This document shows positions 34,861 through 42,919 of a stretch of DNA of 45,030 nucleotides, piece after piece. Where the stretch lies: positions 1-45,030 of the forward strand of contig CAZAXU010000017.1 in NCBI GenBank assembly GCA_964489245.1, written 5' to 3'. Source of the DNA: CAZAXU01 sp964489245. GTDB taxonomy: Bacteria; Bacteroidota; Bacteroidia; Flavobacteriales; Flavobacteriaceae. The position numbers and the translations under genes are program-made. The notes beneath the pieces were generated by a model. It did no database searches, was not told the origin of the DNA, and worked only from the letters and a program-made list of their open reading frames with translations. Every line of letters begins with the position of its first letter. Positions within the stretch are counted from its first letter, which is position 1.

Positions 34861-36063
34861 TTAGTTTATGACACCTGATCCGATTAGCTCGTCATCTATA
34901 TACCAAGCCACAAATTGCCCCTCGGCAATGGCTTGTTGGGGTTCAAAAAATTCAACATATAAAACATCTTCAAATTGATGGAGCTTCCCACGACGAAGCG
35001 GTTGTAGATGTCTGTATCTGATCATCACATCCATGGTTTCTCCACTTTGGAGTTTCAAGTCGGGACGTACCCAATGCAATTCATCGTTTTTAACATAAAG
35101 CGCTTGGCGATATAACCCGGGATGCGTATAATGTTCTCCGATATAGACAATATTATTTTTGACATCGGTGTCAATGACAAAAGTTCGTTCTTTAAATCCG
35201 CCGATATTCAATCCTTTTCTTTGACCTTTGGTAAAATAGTGAGCCCCTTGATGTTTTCCTATAACTTTTCCGTCTTCAGGCTTATAGATATATTTTTTAC
35301 CTAAGAATTCTAAGCGATTCCTTTCGTTTTCAAAGTTTTTAGGTTTTTGAAAATCATTATAAAATTCTTTTGGAATAACAATTATGTTGCCTTCTTTAGG
35401 AGCCAGTTGTTGGCGGAGAAAATCGGGGAGGTTTACTTTTCCTACAAAGCATAAACCTTGACTGTCTCTTTTTTCTGCCGTGACAAAATCAGCTTCTTTT
35501 GCAATTTTTCTAACTTTAGATTTTTCCAATTCTCCTATGGGAAACAAGGCATTCTTGAGCTGCTCTTGATTGAGTTGTGCCAAAAAATAGGATTGGTCTT
35601 TTTTAATGTCAACACCGGCAAGCAAACGATAATAGATTTTTTCGTTTTTCGTGACTTTTCCTTTTCTGGCATAGTGTCCGGTGGCAACAAAATCGGCACC
35701 ATATTTTTTGGCTTCTTCCCAGAACAAATCAAATTTAATTTCTCGATTGCATAAAATATCGGGATTAGGCGTGCGACCCGCTTCATATTCACGAAACATA
35801 TAATCCACAACACGTTTGAAATATTTGTCTTTAAAATCAAAAATATAAAAGGGAATATTCAACTTTTCGGCAACCTTTTTGGCATCTTCACTATCTTTAA
35901 TCCATTGCATTTCGTCAGTGATCGTATAGCGCGTATCATCCCAATTGAGCATGAAGGCGCCAATCACCCGATAGCCTTCATCCACTAATATTTTGGCGGC
36001 AACACTTGAATCTACCCCGCCTGAGAGCCCTACGACTACGGTTTTTTTGTTTGTCTTATTCAT
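34861..36063 (-). CDS. mnmA: tRNA-specific 2-thiouridylase MnmA
   Basis: Thiolates position 2 of U34 in tRNA-Lys, -Glu and -Gln using persulfide sulfur and ATP. The 400-residue protein has the PP-loop GLSGGVDSSVAA near the N-terminus, the catalytic cysteine pair in PDILCNREIKF and SQGLCFVGKV, and the C-terminal beta-barrel tRNA-binding domain (residues about 290-400). It is a little longer than E. coli MnmA but complete. The gene follows the Idi-ManA fusion by 25 nt and precedes the NPD-family gene. Confidence 0.95.
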   Translation of the reverse strand: MNKTNKKTVVVGLSGGVDSSVAAKILVDEGYRVIGAFMLNWDDTRYTITDEMQWIKDSEDAKKVAEKLNIPFYIFDFKDKYFKRVVDYMFREYEAGRTPNPDILCNREIKFDLFWEEAKKYGADFVATGHYARKGKVTKNEKIYYRLLAGVDIKKDQSYFLAQLNQEQLKNALFPIGELEKSKVRKIAKEADFVTAEKRDSQGLCFVGKVNLPDFLRQQLAPKEGNIIVIPKEFYNDFQKPKNFENERNRLEFLGKKYIYKPEDGKVIGKHQGAHYFTKGQRKGLNIGGFKERTFVIDTDVKNNIVYIGEHYTHPGLYRQALYVKNDELHWVRPDLKLQSGETMDVMIRYRHLQPLRRGKLHQFEDVLYVEFFEPQQAIAEGQFVAWYIDDELIGSGVIN

Positions 36064-36088
36064 TTCGTCTAGTTGGTCTGATGCGATT

Positions 36089-37555
36089 TTATAAATATAT
36101 TTCCAATAATTCTCCTTTTTGAATTGTCTTTATCTTCACTTTGGTTGCTGTTGCCGGAAGAAGCACTGTTTTTCCCTTATGAATTTTTCTGTCGTTGATT
36201 TCAAAAAACCCATTGCTAACATTCATAAAGATGACAAAACTATCTCTTTTTGATAAATCAATTTCAAGATTTGATGTTAAAATTCTTTTTTTGATTTTGA
36301 AATAGGGTGTTTCAATGTCAGAAACCGATTTTTTTTCCGGCTTTGCATCAAATCGGATGGCTTTTAGAGCGAGTTCAGTGTGCAATTCTCTTGATTTACC
36401 GTTTAATCCGAGCCTGTTCCAGTCAAAAATCCGATAAGTAACATCTGAAGTTTGTTGAATTTCTGCAAGTAGAATCCCTTTTCCTATAGCATGAACCGTT
36501 CCGGCGGGAATATAATAAGTGTCTCCGGTTTTGACAGGGATTTGATTGAGAATTTGTTCTAAAGTTCCGTGCTCAAGATGACGGAGATAATCATTTTTGT
36601 CTGTCCCTTTTTTGAAACCTAGATATAGTATGGCATTTTGGTTGGCTTGAACAATGTGCCATAATTCGTTTTTTCCAAAACTTTGATGTATTTCTTTCGC
36701 TATTTTGTCATTTGGATGAACCTGAACGGATAAATCATCTGCGGCATCGATAAATTTAATCAATAAAGGAAAGTTACTACCGAACTTTTTATAAATATTT
36801 TTTCCTACAAATCTTTCTTTGTAAGTATCGACCAGTTTTTCCAAATCCCAATTGGCAAAATAACCACCGGAGACTTTTGAATAATTGCTTTGAATGGCTG
36901 ATATTTCCCAACTTTCACCAACATGTTGCTCCTTTGTCTTTTTGTTCAAAATTTGATTAAGTTTGTTTCCTCCCCAAGGTTTTTTCTTAAAGATAGGTTT
37001 GAAAAATAGAGGATATTGTAGCATTCTTATTTCTAAAGCTTCTTTCAGCTTGTCATAAGAATTTGCAAAAATGACTTTGAACCACTCGGTATATTGTTCA
37101 GGATGTTGTTGTATGTCTTTTTGAATAGTATTGAGCTTTTCCCATTTATAGCCCATCACTTCGTCGGGATTCGGTTTGGGATTACTGTTGGAAAAACCAA
37201 TCATTACATGGTCTAATTCATGCTCCGTCAGCCCGTTATCAAAAGCAGCCTTGTAGATAAAATGAAAAATTTCTCTGAGTTCTGTCGTCATTCCCATTTC
37301 TTCTTGAAGCCGTCGTTCTCCTGCTTCAATATTTTCTTCATTTTGGCGTTGATGACTACAAACCGTGTTGGTCCAAAGTTTGGGTGAATGATATTTTGTT
37401 GCAGCGCGCCGCTGCAACAATAATTCTCCTTTTGTGTTAAAAATAAAAACAGAAAAAGCTCTATGAAGCAAGGCTTTTTCATGTGCTTCCATTTTGTGCA
37501 TCAAACCTATGGGATTGTCTTTTTTATCGACCAAAATAACTTGTTCTTCTTTCAT
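36089..37555 (-). CDS. Fusion of isopentenyl-diphosphate isomerase (type I) and mannose-6-phosphate isomerase
   Basis: One 488-residue ORF joining two complete enzymes. Residues 1-177 are a Nudix type I isopentenyl-diphosphate isomerase (IPP to DMAPP): Cys66 in NTVCSHQ and Glu113 in TEHELDH. Met178 begins a class I mannose-6-phosphate isomerase: WGG near the start, QVHPND, KNELWHI and PAGTVHAIGKG with the zinc-ligand residues. I chose the ATG at 37555; a longer reading to 37687 adds a hydrophobic extension and crosses the divergent promoter. Residue 178 is a methionine exactly where an independent ManA should begin, so this looks like loss of a stop codon between adjacent genes. mnmA follows by 25 nt. 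Confidence 0.88.
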   Translation of the reverse strand: MKEEQVILVDKKDNPIGLMHKMEAHEKALLHRAFSVFIFNTKGELLLQRRAATKYHSPKLWTNTVCSHQRQNEENIEAGERRLQEEMGMTTELREIFHFIYKAAFDNGLTEHELDHVMIGFSNSNPKPNPDEVMGYKWEKLNTIQKDIQQHPEQYTEWFKVIFANSYDKLKEALEIRMLQYPLFFKPIFKKKPWGGNKLNQILNKKTKEQHVGESWEISAIQSNYSKVSGGYFANWDLEKLVDTYKERFVGKNIYKKFGSNFPLLIKFIDAADDLSVQVHPNDKIAKEIHQSFGKNELWHIVQANQNAILYLGFKKGTDKNDYLRHLEHGTLEQILNQIPVKTGDTYYIPAGTVHAIGKGILLAEIQQTSDVTYRIFDWNRLGLNGKSRELHTELALKAIRFDAKPEKKSVSDIETPYFKIKKRILTSNLEIDLSKRDSFVIFMNVSNGFFEINDRKIHKGKTVLLPATATKVKIKTIQKGELLEIYL

Positions 37556-37612
37556 CCATGTTAAAATATGCACAAAGATAAAAAAATTATATGTCGGTAT
37601 AAAAAATAGAAT

Positions 37613-37636
37613 TACTTTTGTAACAAATATTACAAA
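37613..37636 (+). promoter_or_regulatory. DUF4395 gene promoter with a 20-bp perfect palindrome
   Basis: TACTTTTG at 37613-37620 matches the -7 consensus. TTTGTAA (37617-37623) and TTACAAA (37630-37636) form a perfect 7-bp inverted repeat with 6-nt spacer. The site lies in the 95-nt divergent space between the Idi-ManA start (37555) and the DUF4395 ATG (37651), so it could act on both genes. It has the same geometry as the sites at pta and pntA. Confidence 0.55.
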
Positions 37637-37650
37637 TAAAAAAAATACAA

Positions 37651-38103
37651 ATGAAAAATACAAAAATAGAAGCTTGTCCGATTTCATACACCCAAGTAGA
37701 TAAGCATTTAGTAAAATTATACAGCAGTGTTGTTTTGTTGGTTTTGATTTTATCTTTGTTCCTAAAATGTAAGATAGGAATATATTTGATTACGGCAGAT
37801 TTTATAATTAGAGTTTTCATCGGAATAAAATATAGTCCCTTATGCTTTAGTCTAAAGAGAATGTTGCATATTTCCACATTAAAACCTGTGATGATTAATG
37901 CAGGTGCAAAAAAGATTGCCGCTCAAGTAGGCTTGCTGTTCAGCATATTGATAAGTATCTCCTATTTATTGGGATACATAATTTTGGCAAAGATATTTAC
38001 CGTATTCTTTTTAACCGCTATTTCAGTAGACTTGATTTTTGATTATTGTTTGGCGTGCAAAATGCAAAGCATATATTTGAATTATTTTAAAAACAGAAAA
38101 TAA
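37651..38103 (+). CDS. DUF4395 membrane protein
   Basis: A 150-residue inner-membrane protein with about four hydrophobic segments. The family pattern is visible: EACPISYTQVDKHLVKL at the N-terminus, DFIIRVFIGIKYSPLCFSLKRM in the middle, and DYCLACKMQ near the C-terminus. Conserved cysteines at both ends suggest a redox or metal role, but none is established. It is monocistronic. The palindromic promoter shared with pta and pntA hints at redox- or energy-linked control. Confidence 0.85.
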   Translation: MKNTKIEACPISYTQVDKHLVKLYSSVVLLVLILSLFLKCKIGIYLITADFIIRVFIGIKYSPLCFSLKRMLHISTLKPVMINAGAKKIAAQVGLLFSILISISYLLGYIILAKIFTVFFLTAISVDLIFDYCLACKMQSIYLNYFKNRK

Positions 38104-38316
38104 ATCGAATAACATCTTTATTTTCAATATTTTTCATTAAATTGTGAGAGAGTAGCCTTAGAAATTTACTATCACGAAATAATTTCGATAAAGATTAGGT
38201 CTTAGGGAGTTTGGGTGATTTGCGGGGAATGATTCCGTGGGGCTTATCTGTACTTTTCAAGACACTATATATTTTTTTAATCAATTGAATATCAATAAAT
38301 TATAAAACATAAACAA
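38104..38316. other. Intergenic region with two small inverted repeats and a G-rich core
   Basis: No annotated gene. CGAAATAATTTCG (near 38174-38187) is an inverted repeat, and GGAATGATTCC (near 38226-38236) is another. Between 38195 and 38248 the sequence is much more GC-rich than its flanks. On the minus strand this core reads as a short open frame ending with DKPHGIIPRKSPKLPKT. No T tract follows either palindrome. Confidence 0.35.
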
Positions 38317-38892
38317 ATGAAAAAAATATTGTTATTTACGGGAGATTTTGCCGAGGACTATGAAACTATGGTTCCTTTTCAAATGTTGCAAATGTTGGGT
38401 TTTGAAGTTCATGCCGTTTGTCCGGATAAAAAAGCGGGAGAACAAGTGAAAACAGCGATACATGACTTTGAAGGAGACCAAACTTATTTGGAAAAATCGG
38501 GTCATAATTTCACTTTGAATTATTCTTTTGACGATGCGATTCCCGGCAATTATGCCGGACTTTTTATCGTTGGGGGAAGAGCACCTGAGTATATCAGATT
38601 GAATCCGAAAGTGTTGGAAATCACAAGGCATTTTTTTGACTATAATAAGCCGGTTGCAGCGGTTTGTCACGGCATGCAGGTTTTGACAGCAGCGGGTGTT
38701 GTCAGCGGGCGAAAACTGACAGGATATCCTGCTGTTTCTCCTGAAATTACTCTGGCAGGCGGGGAATATCAAAATATTGCTATGGATGCTGCTTTTGTCG
38801 ATGGAAATCTGGTTACCTCACCGGCTTGGCCCGGACATGCCGATTTGATTCGTGAGTTTTTTAAAATTTTAGGCGGAAAGATTGAAATATAA
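38317..38892 (+). CDS. DJ-1/PfpI family protein
   Basis: A 191-residue member of the glutamine amidotransferase-like DJ-1/PfpI superfamily. The nucleophile elbow is AAVCHGMQVL, with Cys117 followed by His118, and an acidic partner Glu in DFAEDYE near residue 13. GGRAPEYIR at residues 86-94 is typical of the PfpI branch. Activities in the family include deglycase/glyoxalase III, peptidase and chaperone; sequence cannot decide. Preceded by an AT-rich leader with no clear promoter and by the G-rich spacer described separately. Confidence 0.88.
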   Translation: MKKILLFTGDFAEDYETMVPFQMLQMLGFEVHAVCPDKKAGEQVKTAIHDFEGDQTYLEKSGHNFTLNYSFDDAIPGNYAGLFIVGGRAPEYIRLNPKVLEITRHFFDYNKPVAAVCHGMQVLTAAGVVSGRKLTGYPAVSPEITLAGGEYQNIAMDAAFVDGNLVTSPAWPGHADLIREFFKILGGKIEI

Positions 38893-39052
38893 AAGTTGAT
38901 TTAAAGACAATTTTTATTTGATTATTTCAGTTTCTTACCCGAAAGAAGTGTCAAGTTTTCTTGCGATTATTTTTTTTTAATTTTTTGACAACTGCGAATT
39001 TAAGCATTCGAAAAAAAATCGTATTTTTACGCTTCAAATTTCATAGACACAA

Positions 39053-39832
39053 ATGGGAAAAGTTATTGCAGTAGCAAATCAAAAGGGAGGAGTAGGAAAA
39101 ACAACCACTTCGGTGAATTTAGCCGCAGCTTTGGGCGTGTTGGAAAAGAAAGTTTTATTGATTGACGCAGATCCTCAAGCCAATGCTTCATCAGGATTGG
39201 GAATAAATATCGAAGAAGCACCTTTAGGAACCTATGAGCTTTTGGAGCACCAAGCTCAAGCAAAGGACACAATCATTAAAACAAACAGCCCTAATTTGGA
39301 TTTGATTCCGTCGCATATAGATTTGGTTGGCGTAGAAATCGAGTTGGTGGATAAGCCACAGCGTGAGTTTATGCTGAAAAAAGCCATTAAGAAAATCAAA
39401 GATAATTATGATTATGTGATTATTGATTGTGCTCCTTCTTTAGGATTGATTACGCTGAATGCCTTGACGGCTGCAGATTCTGTCATCATTCCCATTCAAT
39501 GCGAATATTTTGCTCTGGAAGGCTTGGGAAAATTACTGAACACAGTGAAAAATGTTCAGAAAATACACAATAACAATTTGAATATTGAAGGGCTTTTGCT
39601 CACGATGTATGATTCCAGATTAAAACTTTCCAATCAGGTGGTTGACGAAGTCAAAAAGCATTTTAACGATATGGTTTTCGATACGATAATCCAGCGAAAT
39701 GTCAGGCTTAGTGAAGCGCCCAGTTTTGGAGAAAGTATTCTGGATTATGATGCAACGAGCAAAGGAGCGGTGAACTATTTGAATTTGGCGGATGAGTTGA
39801 TTCGTAAGAATAAAGTTCAAGAAAAAGAATAA
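39053..39832 (+). CDS. parA: ParA family ATPase, chromosome partitioning
   Basis: The motor ATPase of chromosome segregation. The 259-residue protein is a deviant Walker A type: ANQKGGVGKTTTSVNLAAAL at residues 8-27, IDADPQAN for Walker A', and the YVIIDCAPSLG switch. It lacks an N-terminal DNA-binding helix-turn-helix, as in chromosomal (Soj-type) ParA. It begins an operon with parB 10 nt downstream. A parS site is not recognisable in the window. In this phylum parAB are usually near the replication origin, which is suggestive only. Confidence 0.95.
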   Translation: MGKVIAVANQKGGVGKTTTSVNLAAALGVLEKKVLLIDADPQANASSGLGINIEEAPLGTYELLEHQAQAKDTIIKTNSPNLDLIPSHIDLVGVEIELVDKPQREFMLKKAIKKIKDNYDYVIIDCAPSLGLITLNALTAADSVIIPIQCEYFALEGLGKLLNTVKNVQKIHNNNLNIEGLLLTMYDSRLKLSNQVVDEVKKHFNDMVFDTIIQRNVRLSEAPSFGESILDYDATSKGAVNYLNLADELIRKNKVQEKE

Positions 39833-39842
39833 TATTTTGACT

Positions 39843-40730
39843 ATGGCAAAAGCAACAAAAAAACAAAGACTCGGCAGGGGATTATCGGCTATTTTGGGTA
39901 GTGATGAAATCAAAACAGCAGCAGACAAAGGAGCAAAATCCGTTATCGGAACCATTATAGAAATTCCGCTGGATGCAATTGTTACAAATCCGCACCAACC
40001 CAGAACACAATTTGACCAAGAAACCATAGAAGAATTGGCGAGATCTATCGAGCAATTAGGTGTTATACAGCCCATTACGGTTAGAAAAAACGACGAGAAC
40101 AAATTTGATCTGATTTCGGGAGAAAGGCGTTTGAGAGCTTCAAAATTGGCGAAAAAAGAAACCATACCGGCTTATGTCCGTCTGGCAAATGACCAAGAAA
40201 TGTTGGAAATGGCTTTGGTTGAAAATATTCAACGGCAAGATTTGGATCCGATTGAAATCTCACTTTCTTTTCAGCGCATGATTGATGAATTGGAACTTAC
40301 ACAAGATGAAATGAGCAAAAGAGTGGGCAAGAAGCGTTCTACAATCACCAATTATCTTCGTTTATTGAAATTAGATCCTATTGTTCAAACCGGAATGAGA
40401 GACGGCTTTATCTCAATGGGACACGGAAGAGCTCTAATCAATATTACCGACCAAAAAATACAGTTGCAATTCTATGAAAGAATCATTAAAAACAATCTTT
40501 CTGTTCGCCAAACGGAAGATTTGGTCAAGCAATTCAGAGAAGGCAAAATATTGAGTCTTGCACCCAAGAAAAAAACAATTCCGGAGTTCATCAAGAAATC
40601 TGAAAAAGAACTCAGCGAAAAATTGGGAAAGAAAGTAAAAATCTCAATAAACGATAAGGGGAGCGGAAAAATATCCATTCCTTTTTCCTCAGAAAACGAC
40701 TTGGAAAAAATTAAAAACTTTTTGAAATAA
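39843..40730 (+). CDS. parB: ParB/Spo0J chromosome-partitioning protein
   Basis: Binds parS and recruits ParA, and loads SMC. The 295-residue protein has the N-terminal ParB/Srx CTPase domain (GLSAILG, then VTNPHQPRTQFD, GERRLRAS), the central helix-turn-helix (TQDEMSKRVGKKRSTITNYLRLLKL) and the C-terminal dimerisation region. The ATG at 39843 was chosen over a TTG at 39837. The stop (40728-40730) overlaps the proposed ATA start of the next gene. GERRLRA motif is intact, so CTP-dependent sliding is plausible. Confidence 0.95.
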   Translation: MAKATKKQRLGRGLSAILGSDEIKTAADKGAKSVIGTIIEIPLDAIVTNPHQPRTQFDQETIEELARSIEQLGVIQPITVRKNDENKFDLISGERRLRASKLAKKETIPAYVRLANDQEMLEMALVENIQRQDLDPIEISLSFQRMIDELELTQDEMSKRVGKKRSTITNYLRLLKLDPIVQTGMRDGFISMGHGRALINITDQKIQLQFYERIIKNNLSVRQTEDLVKQFREGKILSLAPKKKTIPEFIKKSEKELSEKLGKKVKISINDKGSGKISIPFSSENDLEKIKNFLK

Positions 40731-41302
40731 AAGCAATCAGCTTCATATCGGTCATTTTTCTATTGTTTGCAGAGCCTATTTATGCACAGCACGACAGCAT
40801 CCCTGCTGTTGCCAAAGATTCTTTGCATATTCAAGGAGATTTAAAAATTAAGAAAGACGGCATAAACTTGAATGCGCCTGCAAAAGCGGCTTTTTACTCA
40901 GCTATTCTTCCGGGATTAGGGCAAGCTTATAACAAACAATATTGGAAAATTCCCATTGTCTATGGAGCAATTGGCGCAGGAGTATATTTTTATGCAAAAA
41001 ATAATGATAATTATTTGAGATACAGAACAGCCTATTTCAACAGAAAGCAGGGGTTGCCTGATGAATTTCCACAATATACTTCTGACGTATTGATTCAAGC
41101 ACAGAAATTCTATAAGAGAAATCGAGATTTATCTGTTATGGCAACGGTCTTTCTTTATATTCTCAATATTGTTGAAGCCAATGTGAGCGCACATCTCAAG
41201 CAATGGAATGCAGATGATAATCTCAGTCTTGAACCGACACAAATTCCGATGCAAAACAGTACGGCTTTCGGATTGAAACTAAATATAGAAATATTAAAGT
41301 GA
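40727..41302 (+). CDS. DUF5683 exported protein with atypical start codon
   Basis: A 191-residue protein of the DUF5683 family, function unknown, found after parAB in Bacteroidota. Family features: SAILPGLGQAYNKQYWKIPIVYGAIGAG, an alanine/glycine-rich membrane-associated segment, and NIVEANVSAHL near the C-terminus. No ATG/GTG/TTG lies upstream of the TTG at 40763, which would give a truncated leader (MFAEPIYAQ). Reading from ATA at 40727 gives a textbook signal peptide, KAISFISVIFLLFAEPIYAQ. The codon overlaps the parB stop as ATAA, where ATGA would be expected; a single G-to-A change explains it. Alternatively it is a sequencing error. Confidence 0.7.
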   Translation: MKAISFISVIFLLFAEPIYAQHDSIPAVAKDSLHIQGDLKIKKDGINLNAPAKAAFYSAILPGLGQAYNKQYWKIPIVYGAIGAGVYFYAKNNDNYLRYRTAYFNRKQGLPDEFPQYTSDVLIQAQKFYKRNRDLSVMATVFLYILNIVEANVSAHLKQWNADDNLSLEPTQIPMQNSTAFGLKLNIEILK

Positions 41303-41362
41303 AGTTAAAAATAAGTAATTCGTTTGATGAAAAGCATACTTTTGACCAAAAAATAATTAATT

Positions 41363-42919
41363 ATGACAATAATACAGTGGATTATCTTTTTCTTGGTGAT
41401 GAATGTCATACACGGGCTGGCAACTTGGAAATACTATAGAAAAGCGGGAATAGAACCATGGAAAGCATTTGTGCCTTTTCTCAATATGTTTGAAGCAATG
41501 AAGGTGATTAACCGTCCGAAGTGGTGGATGATCTTTCTTTATATTCCTATCGTCAATTTGTTGATGATTCCCGTGCTTTGGGTGCAATTGCTTAAAGTTT
41601 TCGGCAAAGAAGAAACAAAAGATATTTTGCTTGCCATTTTTACTCTGGGTTTATACGTAGCCTATATTAATTATGCAGAGATAGGTAAACTCGAATATCA
41701 TCCGGAACACGACAAAGAAGACACTTTGTTGGGTTCATTGGTTTTTGCCATTATTGCCGCATCCATTGTGCACACTTATTCCATTCAGCCTTACACCATT
41801 CCAACGGCATCTCTGGAGAAATCATTGCTGATTGGAGACTATTTATTTGTGAGCAAGATGCACTATGGTGCCAGAACTCCTGTCACAACCATTTCAATGC
41901 CCATGGTTCATGATACCATTCCGCTTGCAGGCGTTCGTTCCTATTTAAAAACACCGCAATTACCTTACTTTAGATTTCCGGGATTTCAAAAGATAAAAAA
42001 TAACGATATTGTTGTTTTCAATTGGCCTGCCGATACGGTTAAGCGATTTTTTCACAAAGATATTGCGCAATATAAACCCATTGATAAAAAATCACATTAT
42101 GTGAAACGTTGCGTGGGAATTCCCGGAGATAAATTAGAAATTAAAAACGGACTGTTGTTTATCAATGATAAGCAGGTATCATATCCCGACAGAACTCATA
42201 TTCAGCACTTGTATGTTGTTAAGACAAAACCGGAACAAGATTTTTCAAGAACCACTTTATCAAGGATAGCTAACAATTACGATATCAAAGAGATATATCC
42301 AACGAGAGTTCTAGGAAACTATATTATGAATCTTACGGATGAAAAATATCAGCTCATCAAAAAAATGTCTAATGTAGATAGTCTTTTTCTTTATACGCCT
42401 GTGGAAAGAAAGATGTTCGGCGGTAAAAAAGAATGGACGATTAATAATTTCGGACCTATCTATATTCCTAAGAAGGGAGATGTTTTGAAACTGAGTAAAG
42501 ATAATTATCTGTTTTATAAAAAAATCATTGAAACTTATGACGAACATGATGCCCGACACCAATTGAAAAACCATCGGGTAAGACTTCAAGGAGAGCAAGT
42601 TTTTGTCGATGGAAAACCCGTTGAGGAATATACCGTTCAGCAAAATTACTATTTTATGATGGGAGACAATCGCTCACAATCTGAAGATTCTCGTTTTTGG
42701 GGATATGTCCCTGAAGATCACATTGTTGGAAAACCTGTGTTTATCTTCATGAGTTTGGATGCAAATAAATCATTTCCTGCAAATATTCGTTGGAATCGAG
42801 TCTTTACAACAGTAAGCGGTGAAGGAAAAAGGGTTTCTTATCTGATTCCGTTTATCGTTTTGTTGGTGGTTTATAATTTTGGAATGAGTTTTTGGAGAAA
42901 GAAGAAAAAGAATTCTTGA
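41363..42919 (+). CDS. lepB: Signal peptidase I, large Bacteroidota type
   Basis: Cleaves signal peptides from exported proteins at the inner membrane. The 518-residue protein is longer than E. coli LepB. It has an N-terminal region of hydrophobic helices (residues about 1-105, DUF5684-like), a further membrane segment near 125-140, then the catalytic Ser150 in PTASLEKSLLIGDYLFVSK and the general base Lys248 in HYVKRCVGIPGD. The box D motif MGDNRSQSEDSRFWGYV lies toward the end, and a final hydrophobic helix closes it. The large insertion between the Lys and box D is usual here. Its stop overlaps the WbqC start (TGATG). Confidence 0.94.
   Translation: MTIIQWIIFFLVMNVIHGLATWKYYRKAGIEPWKAFVPFLNMFEAMKVINRPKWWMIFLYIPIVNLLMIPVLWVQLLKVFGKEETKDILLAIFTLGLYVAYINYAEIGKLEYHPEHDKEDTLLGSLVFAIIAASIVHTYSIQPYTIPTASLEKSLLIGDYLFVSKMHYGARTPVTTISMPMVHDTIPLAGVRSYLKTPQLPYFRFPGFQKIKNNDIVVFNWPADTVKRFFHKDIAQYKPIDKKSHYVKRCVGIPGDKLEIKNGLLFINDKQVSYPDRTHIQHLYVVKTKPEQDFSRTTLSRIANNYDIKEIYPTRVLGNYIMNLTDEKYQLIKKMSNVDSLFLYTPVERKMFGGKKEWTINNFGPIYIPKKGDVLKLSKDNYLFYKKIIETYDEHDARHQLKNHRVRLQGEQVFVDGKPVEEYTVQQNYYFMMGDNRSQSEDSRFWGYVPEDHIVGKPVFIFMSLDANKSFPANIRWNRVFTTVSGEGKRVSYLIPFIVLLVVYNFGMSFWRKKKKNS

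Noticed and set aside
37556..37687. A hydrophobic N-terminal extension to the Idi-ManA fusion
   Set aside because: It crosses the divergent promoter and palindrome and resembles nothing in the Idi family, whose natural start is MKEEQVILVD at 37555.
41299..41440. A 47-codon GTG-started frame overlapping the DUF5683 stop and the lepB start
   Set aside because: No similarity to DapB or any known family, and most of it lies in another frame of lepB; probably chance.
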